A stretch of 64,000 nucleotides of DNA from CAZGMC01 sp964526565 (GTDB lineage: Bacteria > Pseudomonadota > Alphaproteobacteria > DSM-16000 > Inquilinaceae), in the NCBI GenBank assembly GCA_964526565.1, contig CAZGMC010000007.1, forward strand, positions 1-64,000, written 5' to 3'. Of the stretch, positions 55,488 through 63,956 are shown piece by piece (the first letter of the stretch is position 1; each line of letters starts with the position of its first letter). Below the pieces are notes generated by a model. That model saw nothing but the letters and a program-made list of their open reading frames with translations. It ran no database searches and had not been told where the DNA came from. Position numbers and translations under genes: made by a program.

Positions 55488-55637
55488 AACGGTGACACAC
55501 TAACGGTGACACACTAACGGTGACACTTAACGGTGATACTTAACGGTGATACTTAACGGTGACAGTTTACTTATTTCCCTTGTCCTGATTGCGACGCTGG
55601 GCCCATCTTGTCCAAAAACGTAAACTGTCACCGTTAA
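55488..55637. mobile_element. Small repeat element: six AACGGTGAYA half-sites plus a perfect 18-bp inverted repeat
   Basis: AACGGTGA starts at 55488, 55502, 55516, 55529, 55542 and 55555 (period 14, 14, 13, 13, 13). The last copy extends to TTAACGGTGACAGTTTAC (55553-55570), which is the exact inverted complement of GTAAACTGTCACCGTTAA at 55620-55637. The 49-bp centre contains no gene. The palindromic ends resemble sequences that accompany REP-associated (IS200-like) transposases, so this is likely a non-autonomous element. No transposase is in the window. Confidence 0.75.
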
Positions 55638-55868
55638 ACCGAACGTCCTGGGCCTGAAGGACCGGTCGCACAGCGTGTGGCGGGCAACCCTGCCCGGCGG
55701 CGAGCAGCGGACGTTCGACCCCGGAAAATCTCTGCGGCTTGCCGTTGGCACGGCGGTCGATTTCGGTCAGGTTCAAGGCGATATAGGCATTTGAGCAAGG
55801 ACGGCGTGGCCGGCGGCGGCACGGCACCGCGTCGCCGGCGGCTGCAGCAGACCACGAGGGATCAGGTC
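55638..55868. other. Intergenic region before gatB
   Basis: An open frame continues from 55677 into gatB, but it shows no GatB homology before 55869. No gene is supported. Confidence 0.4.
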
Positions 55869-57353
55869 ATGAACGGCATTCCGGTCATCAGCGGACGCAC
55901 CGGCGATTGGGAGATGGTCATCGGGCTGGAGGTGCATGCCCAGGTCATCTCCGAAGCCAAGCTGTTCTCCGGCGCGGCGACCCGCTTCGGCGCCGAGCCC
56001 AACAGCCAGGTCAGCACCGTCGATGCCGCCTTCCCCGGCATGCTGCCGGTGATCAACGACCACTGCGTGGCCCAGGCGGTGCGCACCGGGCTCGGCCTGC
56101 GCGCCGAGATCAACACGTATTCCGTGTTCGACCGCAAGAACTATTTCTATCCCGACCTGCCGGCCGGCTATCAGATCAGCCAGTACAAGCAGCCCATCGT
56201 CGGCAAGGGCCAGATCATCCTCGACCTGCCCGACGGATCGATGCGCACCGTCGGCATCACCCGCCTGCACCTGGAGCAGGACGCCGGCAAGAGCCTGCAC
56301 GACCAGCATCCCTCGATGACCTATGTCGACCTGAACCGGGCCGGCGTGGCGCTGATGGAGATCGTGTCCGAGCCCGACCTGCGTGGGCCGGAGGACGCCG
56401 CCGCCTATCTGCGCAAGCTGCGCTCGATCCTGCGCTATCTCGGCACCTGCGACGGCAACATGGAGGAGGGCTCGCTGCGCTGCGACATCAACGTGTCGGT
56501 GCGCCGGGTCGGCGACAACCGGCTGGGCACGCGCTGCGAGGTCAAGAACGTCAACTCGATCCGCGCCGTGGTCCAGGCCATCGAGTACGAGGCGCAGCGC
56601 CAGATCGACCTGCTGGAGGACGGCGGCGCCGTCGTGCAGGAGACCCGCCTGTGGGATCCGGGCAAGGGCCTGACCCGCTCCATGCGCTCCAAGGAAGAGG
56701 CGCACGACTACCGCTACTTCCCCGACCCCGACCTGCTGCCGCTGGAACTGGACGACGACTACATCGAGGCGATCCGCGCCACCCTGCCGGAGCTGCCGGA
56801 CGAAAAGAAGCTGCGTTTCATCGACCACTACGGCCTGTCGGTCTACGACGCCGGCGTGCTGGTCGCGGAAAAGGCGCGCGCCGACTTCTACGAGTCGGTG
56901 GTCCGGGGCGACGGCCGGGGCGACGGCCGGCGCGATCCCAAGACCGCCGCCAACTGGGTCATCACCGAGCTGCTCGGCGCCCTCAACAAGGGCGGCCACG
57001 ACATCGACGCGAGCCCGGTGTCGGCAGAGCAGCTCGGCGGCCTGCTCGACCTGATGGCCGACGACACCATCTCCGGGCGCATCGCCAAGGACGTGTTCGC
57101 CGAGATGTTCGAGACGGGCCGCGACGCCGCAACCATCGTCGAGGCCAAGGGCCTGCGCCAGGTCACCGACACCGGTGCCATCGTCGGCGTGATCGACCAG
57201 GTGCTGGCCGAGCAGGCCGACAAGCTGGCCGAGTACAAGTCCGGCAAGGACAAGCTGTTCGGCTTCTTCGTCGGCCAGGTCATGAAAAAGACCCAGGGCA
57301 AGGCCAATCCGGCCATGGTGAACCAGTTGCTCAAGGACCGGCTGTCGAGATGA
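55869..57353 (+). CDS. gatB: Asp/Glu-tRNA amidotransferase subunit B
   Basis: A 494-aa subunit of the GatCAB complex. Blocks: MVIGLEVHAQVISEAKLFSG, INDHCVAQAVRTGLGL, FDRKNYFYPDLPAGYQISQY, HLEQDAGKSLHD (kinase-like domain with VDLNRAGVALMEIVSEPDLR), GNMEEGSLRCDINVSVR, then the YqeY-like helical tail (KQGKANPAMVNQLLKDRL-type end). An insertion GDGRGDGRR within the linker (about residue 355) is a 12-bp DNA repeat. Start at MNGIPVIS chosen. Notably gatC and gatA are not upstream; the gene is separated from them by the repeat element. Confidence 0.95.
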   Translation: MNGIPVISGRTGDWEMVIGLEVHAQVISEAKLFSGAATRFGAEPNSQVSTVDAAFPGMLPVINDHCVAQAVRTGLGLRAEINTYSVFDRKNYFYPDLPAGYQISQYKQPIVGKGQIILDLPDGSMRTVGITRLHLEQDAGKSLHDQHPSMTYVDLNRAGVALMEIVSEPDLRGPEDAAAYLRKLRSILRYLGTCDGNMEEGSLRCDINVSVRRVGDNRLGTRCEVKNVNSIRAVVQAIEYEAQRQIDLLEDGGAVVQETRLWDPGKGLTRSMRSKEEAHDYRYFPDPDLLPLELDDDYIEAIRATLPELPDEKKLRFIDHYGLSVYDAGVLVAEKARADFYESVVRGDGRGDGRRDPKTAANWVITELLGALNKGGHDIDASPVSAEQLGGLLDLMADDTISGRIAKDVFAEMFETGRDAATIVEAKGLRQVTDTGAIVGVIDQVLAEQADKLAEYKSGKDKLFGFFVGQVMKKTQGKANPAMVNQLLKDRLSR

Positions 57354-57457
57354 GCGCAACCTCCGCATCCGCCCCGATGACTGCCACAACGGCGGCAGTC
57401 ATGCCGCCGCACTGGCCGCCCACCCTGAGCGAGGCTCTGACCCTGTTGCGCGCCTGA
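57350..57457 (+). CDS. Possible 35-aa ORF overlapping the gatB stop
   Basis: ATG overlaps the gatB TGA (ATGA). Reads MSATSASAPMTATTAAVMPP then HWPPTLSEALTLLRA. Its first third contains an inverted repeat (ATGACTGCC to GGCAGTCAT) that could be a hairpin. No ribosome-binding site is visible and no family recognised, so translation is uncertain; it may be a remnant of a gene once following gatB. Confidence 0.25.
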   Translation: MSATSASAPMTATTAAVMPPHWPPTLSEALTLLRA

Positions 57458-57488
57458 GAGCCGGCTTTGCGGGCCGAGGGTGTCATTT

Positions 57489-57745
57489 GAGCAGGGGTTT
57501 TCGGCTCGGTGGCACGGGCCGAAGCGACGTCACAAAGCGATGTCGATGTCGTCGTCGCGTTCGGCTGGCGTGGCACGCTTCTGCAGCCTAGTGCAGTGCA
57601 TTACCGCCTTGGGCAGGCGTTCGGTCGTCCGGTCGACGTGCTCACCGATGCCAACCTGTCGGCCGTTGGCGGCCGGCAGGCATTGGCGGATGTTCATTGT
57701 GCCTTCGGATGGGGACAGAAACCATGTTCTGCAAAGAGGCGTGAT
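57489..57745 (+). pseudogene. MNT-type nucleotidyltransferase (antitoxin-like) remnant
   Basis: The frame preceding the GTG at 57509 reads AGVFGSVARAEATSQSDVDV, which has the GS-x-DxD nucleotidyltransferase signature, continuing VVAFGWRG and then AFGRPVDVLTDANLSA. In the frame upstream is a stop (TGA at about 57487), so the N-terminus is missing. The C-terminus departs from the family after about 57670. MNT proteins are the antitoxin partners of HEPN toxins; no HEPN gene is adjacent. It looks like a broken copy. Confidence 0.5.
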
Positions 57746-58977
57746 CATCCCGCCCGTGCCAGCCGGCGTTCCGCCGTGGCCGGCTTCTTGTACATGTAGT
57801 CGCGGGTCAGCGGCACGGCGTCGATGCGCCTGGCCATCTGCATCTGGAAAACCATATGGCCGCCGTGGCGGAAGCTCAGTTCGCAGCCGGCCAGATAGAA
57901 CTCCCACATCCGACAGAACCGCTCGTCATAGAGGTCGCGTGCCCGGTCGCGGTTGGCCTGGAAGCGCCGCCGCCACTCGCGCAGCGTCTCGGCGTAATGC
58001 AGGCGCAGGACCTCGATGTCGGTGATCCACAGCTCGTGCCGCTCCACCTTCGGGATGACTTCGGACAGCGCCGGGCTGTAGCCGCCGGGGAAGATGTACT
58101 TGCGCAGCCAGGGGTTGGTCATGCCGGGGCCGTCCATGCGGCCGATCGAGTGCAGCAGGGCGACACCGTCATCGGCCAGCAGCCCGCCGATCTTGGCAAA
58201 GAAGGCATCGTAATAGGGAACGCCGACGTGCTCGAACATGCCGACGGACACGATCCGGTCGAACCGGCCGGTGACCTCGCGATAGTCCGTCAGCTCGAAC
58301 CGGACCCGGTCGTCCAGCCCGGCCTCGGCGGCGCGCCGGCGGCTGACGGCAAGCTGCTCTTCCGACAGGGTCACGCCGAGCACCTCCACGTCGGTCAGCC
58401 GCGCCAGCTCCAGCGCCAGGCCGCCCCAGCCGGAACCGATGTCGAGCACGCGCTGCCCCGGCGCCAGCAGCAGCTTCGCCGCAACATGCCGCTTCTTGGC
58501 GGCCTGCGCCTCCTCCAGGGTCATCCCCGGCGCCGGGAAATAGGCGCACGAGTACTGGCGGTCACGGTCCAGGAACAGCGAGTACAGCGCGTCGGACAGG
58601 TCATAGTGGTGCCGGACGTTGCGCCGTGCCAGCCCCAGCGGATTGCGCTGCTGGAAAGCGCGCAGCAGGAAGCCGCACGGCCGCCGCAGCGCGCCGAACG
58701 GCTGATCGTCTTCGCCGGTGCCGACGCCGCCGGTCGCGATATCCAGGAAATCATAGAGGCGGCCGTCGTCCACCGTCAGCCGGCCGTCCATGTAGGCCTC
58801 GCCCACAGCAAGGCGGGAATGAAGAAAAATCTTGCGGTCCACGGCGGCGTCGTGCAGCCGCACCATTACCGGCGGCCGCCCGTCCGGCGTGCCGATGTCG
58901 TGGCGGCGGCCCTTGTGATCGATCAGGGTGATTCGACCGGACCGAACGACCCGGCGCAGCAGACGAGCCATCAGCAT
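57745..58977 (-). CDS. cfa: Cyclopropane-fatty-acyl-phospholipid synthase
   Basis: A 410-aa SAM-dependent enzyme adding a methylene bridge to unsaturated acyl chains in membrane phospholipids. N-terminal lipid-binding part (VGEAYMDGRLTVDDGRLYDF), then RRNVRHHYDLSDALYSLFLD (CFA signature), SAM-binding VLDIGSGWGGLALELA, SVGMFEHVGVPYY, and WEFYLAGCELSFRHGGHMVF near the end. Start MLMARLLRR, GAGGGAGG upstream. Monocistronic, next to rplI on the same strand, 147 bp away. Confidence 0.93.
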   Translation of the reverse strand: MLMARLLRRVVRSGRITLIDHKGRRHDIGTPDGRPPVMVRLHDAAVDRKIFLHSRLAVGEAYMDGRLTVDDGRLYDFLDIATGGVGTGEDDQPFGALRRPCGFLLRAFQQRNPLGLARRNVRHHYDLSDALYSLFLDRDRQYSCAYFPAPGMTLEEAQAAKKRHVAAKLLLAPGQRVLDIGSGWGGLALELARLTDVEVLGVTLSEEQLAVSRRRAAEAGLDDRVRFELTDYREVTGRFDRIVSVGMFEHVGVPYYDAFFAKIGGLLADDGVALLHSIGRMDGPGMTNPWLRKYIFPGGYSPALSEVIPKVERHELWITDIEVLRLHYAETLREWRRRFQANRDRARDLYDERFCRMWEFYLAGCELSFRHGGHMVFQMQMARRIDAVPLTRDYMYKKPATAERRLARAG

Positions 58978-59124
58978 CCGGCACCTCCCTCGACCTTCCC
59001 GCGCGGCTGCGGCTGATGCCGGCCACGCACTTGCACTGACCCGACGCTGTCGACGGTGCCGGAAAGCCTGTCACCGTCGAACAGCCCGTTACACTGCAAT
59101 GGAACGTCAGAGAGGCGTATTTGT

Positions 59125-59730
59125 TCAAGCCGACGAATGGCTTATATCGGGTTCCGCGGCGTCGGACTCGAACGCCATGCCGGATTCGTCACGCTCGATC
59201 GGCGCAAAGAGTTCCTCCGGCTCCGTCTCCTCCAGTTCCTGGCCGGCGACCATGCCGCCGCGCTGGGCCTGCAGCCTGGCCTCTTCCTCCGAGCGCGCCA
59301 CATTGACCGTGACGTTGACGTAGACATCGGCATGCAGCCGGATGCGCAGGTCGAACAGGCCCAGGCTCTTGATCGGCCGGTCGATCTGAACCTGACTGCG
59401 GTCCACAGTGAAACCGGCCTCGGTCAGCGCCTGGGCCACGTCACGGGCCGCCACCGACCCGTAAAGCTGGCCGCCTTCACCGGCCTGGCGGAGCACGGTC
59501 ACGGCCGTGCCCTCCATCTTCTTGGCCACCGCCTCCGCCTCGCTGCGGCGGTGCAGGTTGAGCGCCTCGATCTGGGCGCGCTGCTTCTCGAAAGTGGACA
59601 GGTTCTCCTTGGTGGCGCGCAGGGCCTTGCGCTGCGGCAGCAGATAGTTGCGCGCAAAGCCGGGGCGGACGCGGACGACGTCGCCCATCTGGCCGAGCTT
59701 TTCGATGCGTTCGAGCAGGATGACGTTCAT
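59125..59730 (-). CDS. rplI: 50S ribosomal protein L9
   Basis: A 201-aa protein. N-domain MNVILLERIEKLGQMGDVVR with VRPGFARNYLLPQRKALRAT, long connecting helix (RAQIEALNLHRRSEAEAVAK) and C-domain (GEGGQLYGSVAARDVAQALT). Alphaproteobacterial L9 proteins carry an acidic tail; here it is about 40 residues (EELEETEPEELFAPIERDES). Last gene of the rpsF-rpsR-DUF2232-rplI operon. Confidence 0.97.
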   Translation of the reverse strand: MNVILLERIEKLGQMGDVVRVRPGFARNYLLPQRKALRATKENLSTFEKQRAQIEALNLHRRSEAEAVAKKMEGTAVTVLRQAGEGGQLYGSVAARDVAQALTEAGFTVDRSQVQIDRPIKSLGLFDLRIRLHADVYVNVTVNVARSEEEARLQAQRGGMVAGQELEETEPEELFAPIERDESGMAFESDAAEPDISHSSA

Positions 59731-59734
59731 CCCC

Positions 59735-60673
59735 TTAACCCTCCCGGTTCGGGCCGGCCAGCGCGCGGCGGCGCCACCCGGTCCATTGTTCGACGACGCC
59801 GAGCCCGGCCACGAACAACAGCGGCCAGCTCAGCAGGAATGACAGGTACACCAGCGTCAGCACGACCGGCTTGATGGGGCGGCCGCGCAGGACGGCATGG
59901 ACCACGCCAAGACCGGCGAACACGAACGCCAGACCCAGCGCCATCGCCACGCTCATCATCAGGACGCCGGCGATGCCGCCGAACAGAGCCGCCGCGACGG
60001 TCGTTCCGACGAACGCCGGACCGGCCCATGACGGCAGCTCGACATCGGCCATGCGCGGGCTCGGGCGCAGGTTTCGCCCGAAGCGGGCGACCGCCCCCTG
60101 CGCCAGGGCCGCGTTGATGACCATCATCAGCACCCACGAGACGACGATCAGCCCCGGTGCCAGCCGGGCCAGCGCCGCCGCATCGGCCGTGCCGAAGCCG
60201 GCGGCCAGCTCCGCCGGCATGGTGGCGATGGCGTCGGCAAAGGCCCGCTCCAGCGCCCCCAGCGGCCCGCCCTCGGCCCCGCCCAGCAGGGCGAGGGCGA
60301 ACAGCATGCCGGACAGGCCGAATCCGACCAGCCACAGCAGCAGCCGCCCCGGCGGATACCACTCCATGCCGCCGTCGTCGCGGCGCCGCGCCAGCACGGC
60401 CTGCCGCGCGATGAATGCCACCGGCAGGCCATAGAGGAGAACGAACAGCAGCGCCGCCACCGGCCCGCCGGACAGCAGCACGACCGCCAGCGCCCCCACC
60501 GCGCCGGCGATCGCCGCCCCCCGCAGGCCGAGCGCCAGCCCGGCCATGAACAGGGGCAGGGCCGTCAGATAGGCGAACACGACAGCCCCCAGCGCCCCGG
60601 TCAACGGCAGCGCCAGGAACGCCAGGGCGGCGAGCATGCCGGCCGCGGCCGAAGTCAGGATGGCGCTGGTCAT
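59735..60673 (-). CDS. DUF2232 polytopic membrane protein
   Basis: A 312-aa protein with about eight hydrophobic helices (e.g. AAGMLAALAFLALPLTGALG, AAALFGGIAGVLMMSVAMAL). The position between rpsR and rplI is a hallmark of alphaproteobacteria, and the motif SFLLSWPLLFVAGLGVVEQW near the end fits. Function unknown; it is presumably co-expressed with ribosomal proteins and is 4 nt ahead of rplI. Confidence 0.88.
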   Translation of the reverse strand: MTSAILTSAAAGMLAALAFLALPLTGALGAVVFAYLTALPLFMAGLALGLRGAAIAGAVGALAVVLLSGGPVAALLFVLLYGLPVAFIARQAVLARRRDDGGMEWYPPGRLLLWLVGFGLSGMLFALALLGGAEGGPLGALERAFADAIATMPAELAAGFGTADAAALARLAPGLIVVSWVLMMVINAALAQGAVARFGRNLRPSPRMADVELPSWAGPAFVGTTVAAALFGGIAGVLMMSVAMALGLAFVFAGLGVVHAVLRGRPIKPVVLTLVYLSFLLSWPLLFVAGLGVVEQWTGWRRRALAGPNREG

Positions 60674-60698
60674 GGCGGGCCGGGCCGGCGACGGCCGT

Positions 60699-60938
60699 CT
60701 ATTTGACGATGTAGGGCAGCAGCGACAGGAAGCGGGCCCGCTTGATGGCCCGCGCCAGCTCGCGCTGCTTCTTGCTGGACACCGCGGTGATTCGGCTCGG
60801 CACGATCTTGCCGCGCTCCGACACGAAGCGGCCCAGCAGCTTGATGTCCTTGTAGTCGATCTTCGGCGCGTTGGCGCCGGAGAAGGGGCAGGTCTTGCGC
60901 CGCCGGAAGAACGGGCGGCGCGGCGCAGCGGCGGCCAT
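60699..60938 (-). CDS. rpsR: 30S ribosomal protein S18
   Basis: A 79-aa protein with the S18 core RRRKTCPFSGANAPKIDYKD, IKLLGRFVSERGKIVPSRIT, RELARAIKRARFLSLLPYI. Starts 2 nt after the rpsF stop. Confidence 0.97.
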   Translation of the reverse strand: MAAAAPRRPFFRRRKTCPFSGANAPKIDYKDIKLLGRFVSERGKIVPSRITAVSSKKQRELARAIKRARFLSLLPYIVK

Positions 60939-60940
60939 GG

Positions 60941-61507
60941 TCAGGCTCCTTCGGCTTGCGGCTGGGCGGCGGGTTCACGTTCCCGTTCGGACCGATCGCG
61001 ATCGCCGCGGTCCCGATCACTGCGGTCCCGCTCGCCACGGTCGCCGCGGTCCCGATCGCCACGGTCACGGTCGCCACGGTCACCACGGTCCCGATCACCG
61101 CGATCACGGTCGCCACGCTCACGGTCCCGATCACCGCGCTCACGGTCCCGTCCGCCGCGCTCCCGGCGGCCGGCGTCGCGGCCGGAGCGGGCCTGCATCA
61201 TCATCGACGGGCCTTCCTCGAGCGCATCGACCCGGAGGGTGAGGTGGCGCAGCACGTCCTCGTGCAGGCGCATGCGCCGCTCCATCTCGGCCACCGCCGA
61301 CCACGGCGAATCGATGTTCAGCAGAATGTAGTGGCCCTTGCGGTTCTTCTTGATTCGGTACGCAAGGCCCTTCAGGCCCCAGTACTCGGTCTTGGTGACC
61401 GTCCCGCCGTTCTCCGCGAGGATCCCGGTGAACTGATTCGTCAGCGAGTCCACCTGGCCGGACGGTACGTCCTGGCGCGCGATGAACACGCACTCGTAGT
61501 ATGGCAT
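60941..61507 (-). CDS. rpsF: 30S ribosomal protein S6 with a long Arg/Asp-rich tail
   Basis: A 188-aa protein. Residues 1-95 are ordinary S6 (MPYYECVFIARQDVPSGQVD, WGLKGLAYRIKKNRKGHYIL, VLRHLTLRVDALEEGPSMMM). Residues about 105-180 are tandem RGDRDRGDR units ending AAQPQAEGA, coded by an irregular 9-15-bp repeat (60987-61165). S6 tails are usually 10-40 residues and acidic (the E. coli form adds Glu); this one alternates Arg and Asp. Start chosen at MPYYEC; the upstream frame is open but lies in the leader. Confidence 0.95.
   Translation of the reverse strand: MPYYECVFIARQDVPSGQVDSLTNQFTGILAENGGTVTKTEYWGLKGLAYRIKKNRKGHYILLNIDSPWSAVAEMERRMRLHEDVLRHLTLRVDALEEGPSMMMQARSGRDAGRRERGGRDRERGDRDRERGDRDRGDRDRGDRGDRDRGDRDRGDRGERDRSDRDRGDRDRSEREREPAAQPQAEGA
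60987..61165 (-). repeat. Tandem repeat encoding the S6 RD-rich tail
   Basis: Irregular repeats of CGGTCACGGTCGCCG-type units encode GDRDR runs on the minus strand. Copy number would vary by slippage in multiples of three bases. Confidence 0.85.
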
Positions 61508-61630
61508 TTGCCACTCCCTGCGGCTGTTTCGCGGCGCGGCGCTGTACCGTACCCGCCGGGCCGGCCAGCCGCCCGCGCCTAGCCGACCGCAGAAGCGGCC
61601 GGCAAGGAGCGATTTTCGCTGAAGCCAATC

Positions 61631-61659
61631 ATTATAGGCGCTCTGCAGCGAGAGTCCAG
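61631..61659 (-). promoter_or_regulatory. Promoter of the rpsF-rpsR-rplI operon
   Basis: On the minus strand, CTGGAC (61659-61654), a 17-nt spacer, then a perfect TATAAT (61636-61631). Start of rpsF is 123 nt downstream. Confidence 0.6.
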
Positions 61660-61792
61660 GTGAAACCGGGACGGATCCGTCGCCGCCTCTGCAGCCCGGC
61701 CGGAACGGGTCGTTTTCTTTGCCGCAGCGCGGCGAATCAGACACTTGGATGCGGAAACGTGCCAGGGAATGGCAGCCATCGCCGTCCAGCGC

Positions 61793-61820
61793 TTGACTTG
61801 TCGGATTGAATTTCTATCAC
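61793..61820 (+). promoter_or_regulatory. Putative promoter of fabD
   Basis: TTGACT (61793-61798), 16-nt spacer, TATCAC (61815-61820), about 40 nt before the fabD start. Confidence 0.45.
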
Positions 61821-61859
61821 TGAGGCGAAGTTTCTCGGAACTGCAACAATGGGCGGGTA

Positions 61860-62807
61860 ATGATACGAGCGTTCATCTTCCCTGGGCAGGGGAGCCAAGC
61901 CGTCGGTATGGGCAGGGAACTGGCCAAATCCTCCGCCGTCGCACGCGCGGTGTTCGAGGAGGTGGATGACGCCCTGGGCCAGGATCTGTCGCGGCTCATG
62001 TTCGAGGGAGACCTCGAACAGCTGACCCTGACCGAGAACGCGCAGCCGGCACTGATGGCCGTGTCCATGGCGGCGCTGCGGGTCCTGCTTGACCGCTCCG
62101 GACACACCCTGCCCGAGCTGGTCAGGTACGTGGCCGGCCACAGTCTCGGCGAGTACTCGGCCCTGGCCGCGGCCGGCGCCCTCACCGTGACCGACACGGC
62201 GCGCCTGCTGCGGCGGCGCGGCCAGGCCATGCAGAAGGCGGTCCCGGTCGGTGTCGGCGCCATGGCCGCCCTGATGGGACTGGACCTCGATGCCGTTCAG
62301 GAGGTCGCGGCGGAGGCGGCGCGGGCCGGCGTCTGTGCCGCCGCCAACGACAACGCCCCCGGCCAGATCGTCGTCAGCGGCCACCGCACCGCGGTGGAGG
62401 GCGCGGTGGCCCTGGCCGTGGAACGCGGCGCCAAGCGCAGTGTGCTGCTGCCGGTCAGCGCGCCCTTCCACTGCCCGCTGATGAGCCCGGCGGCCGAGGC
62501 GATGCAGGAGGCCCTGAACGAGATCGAGATCTGGGAGCCGATCGTGCCGCTGATCGCCAATGTCACCGCCCGCCCCGTGCGCGCCCCGGCGGAGATCCGG
62601 CACCTGCTGGTGGAGCAGGTCACCGGCTCCGTGCGCTGGCGCGAGAGCGTGCTGTACATGCGCGACCAGGGCGTCGGCGAGATGATCGAGATCGGCTCCG
62701 GCAAGGTGCTGAGCGGCCTGGTCCGCCGCATCGACCGCCACCTCAAGTCCATGTCGATCAACACGCCCGACGACATGGACGTCTTCCTGCGCAAGCTCGA
62801 ATCCTGA
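61860..62807 (+). CDS. fabD: Malonyl-CoA:ACP transacylase
   Basis: A 315-aa transferase moving malonyl groups to ACP. FIFPGQGSQAVGMGREL at the N-terminus, active-site Ser in YVAGHSLGEYSALAAAG, catalytic His in PVSAPFHCPLMSPA, and Arg/Gln nearby. First of the fabD-fabG-acpP run; 17 nt before fabG. Confidence 0.96.
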   Translation: MIRAFIFPGQGSQAVGMGRELAKSSAVARAVFEEVDDALGQDLSRLMFEGDLEQLTLTENAQPALMAVSMAALRVLLDRSGHTLPELVRYVAGHSLGEYSALAAAGALTVTDTARLLRRRGQAMQKAVPVGVGAMAALMGLDLDAVQEVAAEAARAGVCAAANDNAPGQIVVSGHRTAVEGAVALAVERGAKRSVLLPVSAPFHCPLMSPAAEAMQEALNEIEIWEPIVPLIANVTARPVRAPAEIRHLLVEQVTGSVRWRESVLYMRDQGVGEMIEIGSGKVLSGLVRRIDRHLKSMSINTPDDMDVFLRKLES

Positions 62808-62824
62808 CCGGCGACGGGTTTCCC

Positions 62825-63562
62825 ATGTTCGATCTGACCGGAAAGTGCGCCCTGGTGACCGGCGCCTCGGGCGACATCGGCCGCGCCGTTGCCACGATCC
62901 TGCACCGCCAGGGCGCGGCGGTGGCCCTGTCGGGCACGCGGCGGGACCGGCTGGAGGCTCTGGTCCAGGAGTTGGGGGACCGGGCCGTGGCGGCGCCCGG
63001 CGACCTGGCCGATCCGGCCGCCCCCGACGCCATCGTCAAGGCGGCGGAGGCCGGGCTCGGCCGCGTCGACGTGCTGGTCAACAACGCCGGCCTGACCCGC
63101 GACAACCTGGGCTTGCGCATGAAGGACGCCGAGTTCGAGGCGGTGCTGCAGGTCAACCTGATGGCCGCCTTCCGGCTGATCCGGGCGGTCATGAAGGGCA
63201 TGATGAAGCGGCGCGCCGGCCGTATCGTCAGCATCACCTCGGTGGTCGGCCATGTCGGCAATCCCGGTCAGGCCAACTATGCCGCCAGCAAGGCCGGGCT
63301 GGCCGGGATGACACGCTCGCTGGCGACCGAGCTGGCGCCGCGCGGGGTGACCGTGAACTGCGTGGCGCCCGGCTTCATCGCCAGCGCCATGACGGCCGGG
63401 CTGTCCGACGACATCAAGGCCCGGATCACCGGCACGATTCCCCTGGGCCGGATGGGCGATCCGGCCGAGGTGGCCGCGGCGGTGGCCTTCCTGGCCAGCG
63501 ACGAGGCCGCCTACATCACCGGTCAGACGTTGCATATCAATGGCGGAATGGCCATGTTTTGA
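62825..63562 (+). CDS. fabG: 3-oxoacyl-ACP reductase FabG
   Basis: A 245-aa SDR. TGASGDIGRAVATIL cofactor loop, NNAGLTRDNLGLRMKD (FabG-specific), Ser in RIVSITSVVGHVGNPGQ, Tyr-Lys in ANYAASKAGLAGM, and the C-terminal ITGQTLHINGGMAM. Fatty acid synthesis step two; follows fabD. Confidence 0.96.
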   Translation: MFDLTGKCALVTGASGDIGRAVATILHRQGAAVALSGTRRDRLEALVQELGDRAVAAPGDLADPAAPDAIVKAAEAGLGRVDVLVNNAGLTRDNLGLRMKDAEFEAVLQVNLMAAFRLIRAVMKGMMKRRAGRIVSITSVVGHVGNPGQANYAASKAGLAGMTRSLATELAPRGVTVNCVAPGFIASAMTAGLSDDIKARITGTIPLGRMGDPAEVAAAVAFLASDEAAYITGQTLHINGGMAMF

Positions 63563-63713
63563 CGCCTTGCCGTAGTGCCGCTCACGGCGTGGCTGGCATG
63601 GCCCGTTCAGGTGTGTTATGTGACCGCGGGATCCGCCGGTGTGCACTGCAAACCGTCACTTGCAGCCCCAAGCGCTTCCAGAAAAGTCGAGGACGTTGAA
63701 AAGGCTAGAAGCA

Positions 63714-63956
63714 ATGAATGACAACATCGCCGAGCGCGTCAAAAAAATCGTCGTCGAACACCTTGGCGTCGACGAATCAAAGGTCACCGAATCCGCCAGC
63801 TTCATCGACGACCTGGGGGCCGACAGCCTGGACACCGTCGAACTGGTCATGGCCTTTGAAGAGGAATTCGGGTGCGAGATTCCGGATGACGCTGCCGAGA
63901 AGATCCTGACTGTCAAGGATGCAATCGAATTCATCCGGCAGCACACGGCGGCGTGA
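63714..63956 (+). CDS. acpP: Acyl carrier protein
   Basis: An 80-aa acidic carrier. The phosphopantetheine Ser is in LGADSLDTVELVMAFE. Start MNDNIAERVKKIVVEHLGV with AAGG upstream. It lies 151 bp after fabG, and the fabF gene expected next lies beyond the window edge. The frame is open upstream to 63639, without homology. Confidence 0.97.
   Translation: MNDNIAERVKKIVVEHLGVDESKVTESASFIDDLGADSLDTVELVMAFEEEFGCEIPDDAAEKILTVKDAIEFIRQHTAA

Larger units (their letters stand above)
61508..61859. other. Shared promoter region of the rpsF and fabD operons
   Basis: About 350 bp with back-to-back promoters listed separately. The rpsF transcript has a leader of about 115 nt, including the CGGCCGC/GCGGTCGG hairpin (around 61575-61600), where an S6:S18 autoregulatory site might lie. 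Confidence 0.5.

Noticed and set aside
55488..55565. CRISPR-like array
   Set aside because: Repeats are 13-14 bp head to tail with no unique spacers and no cas genes.
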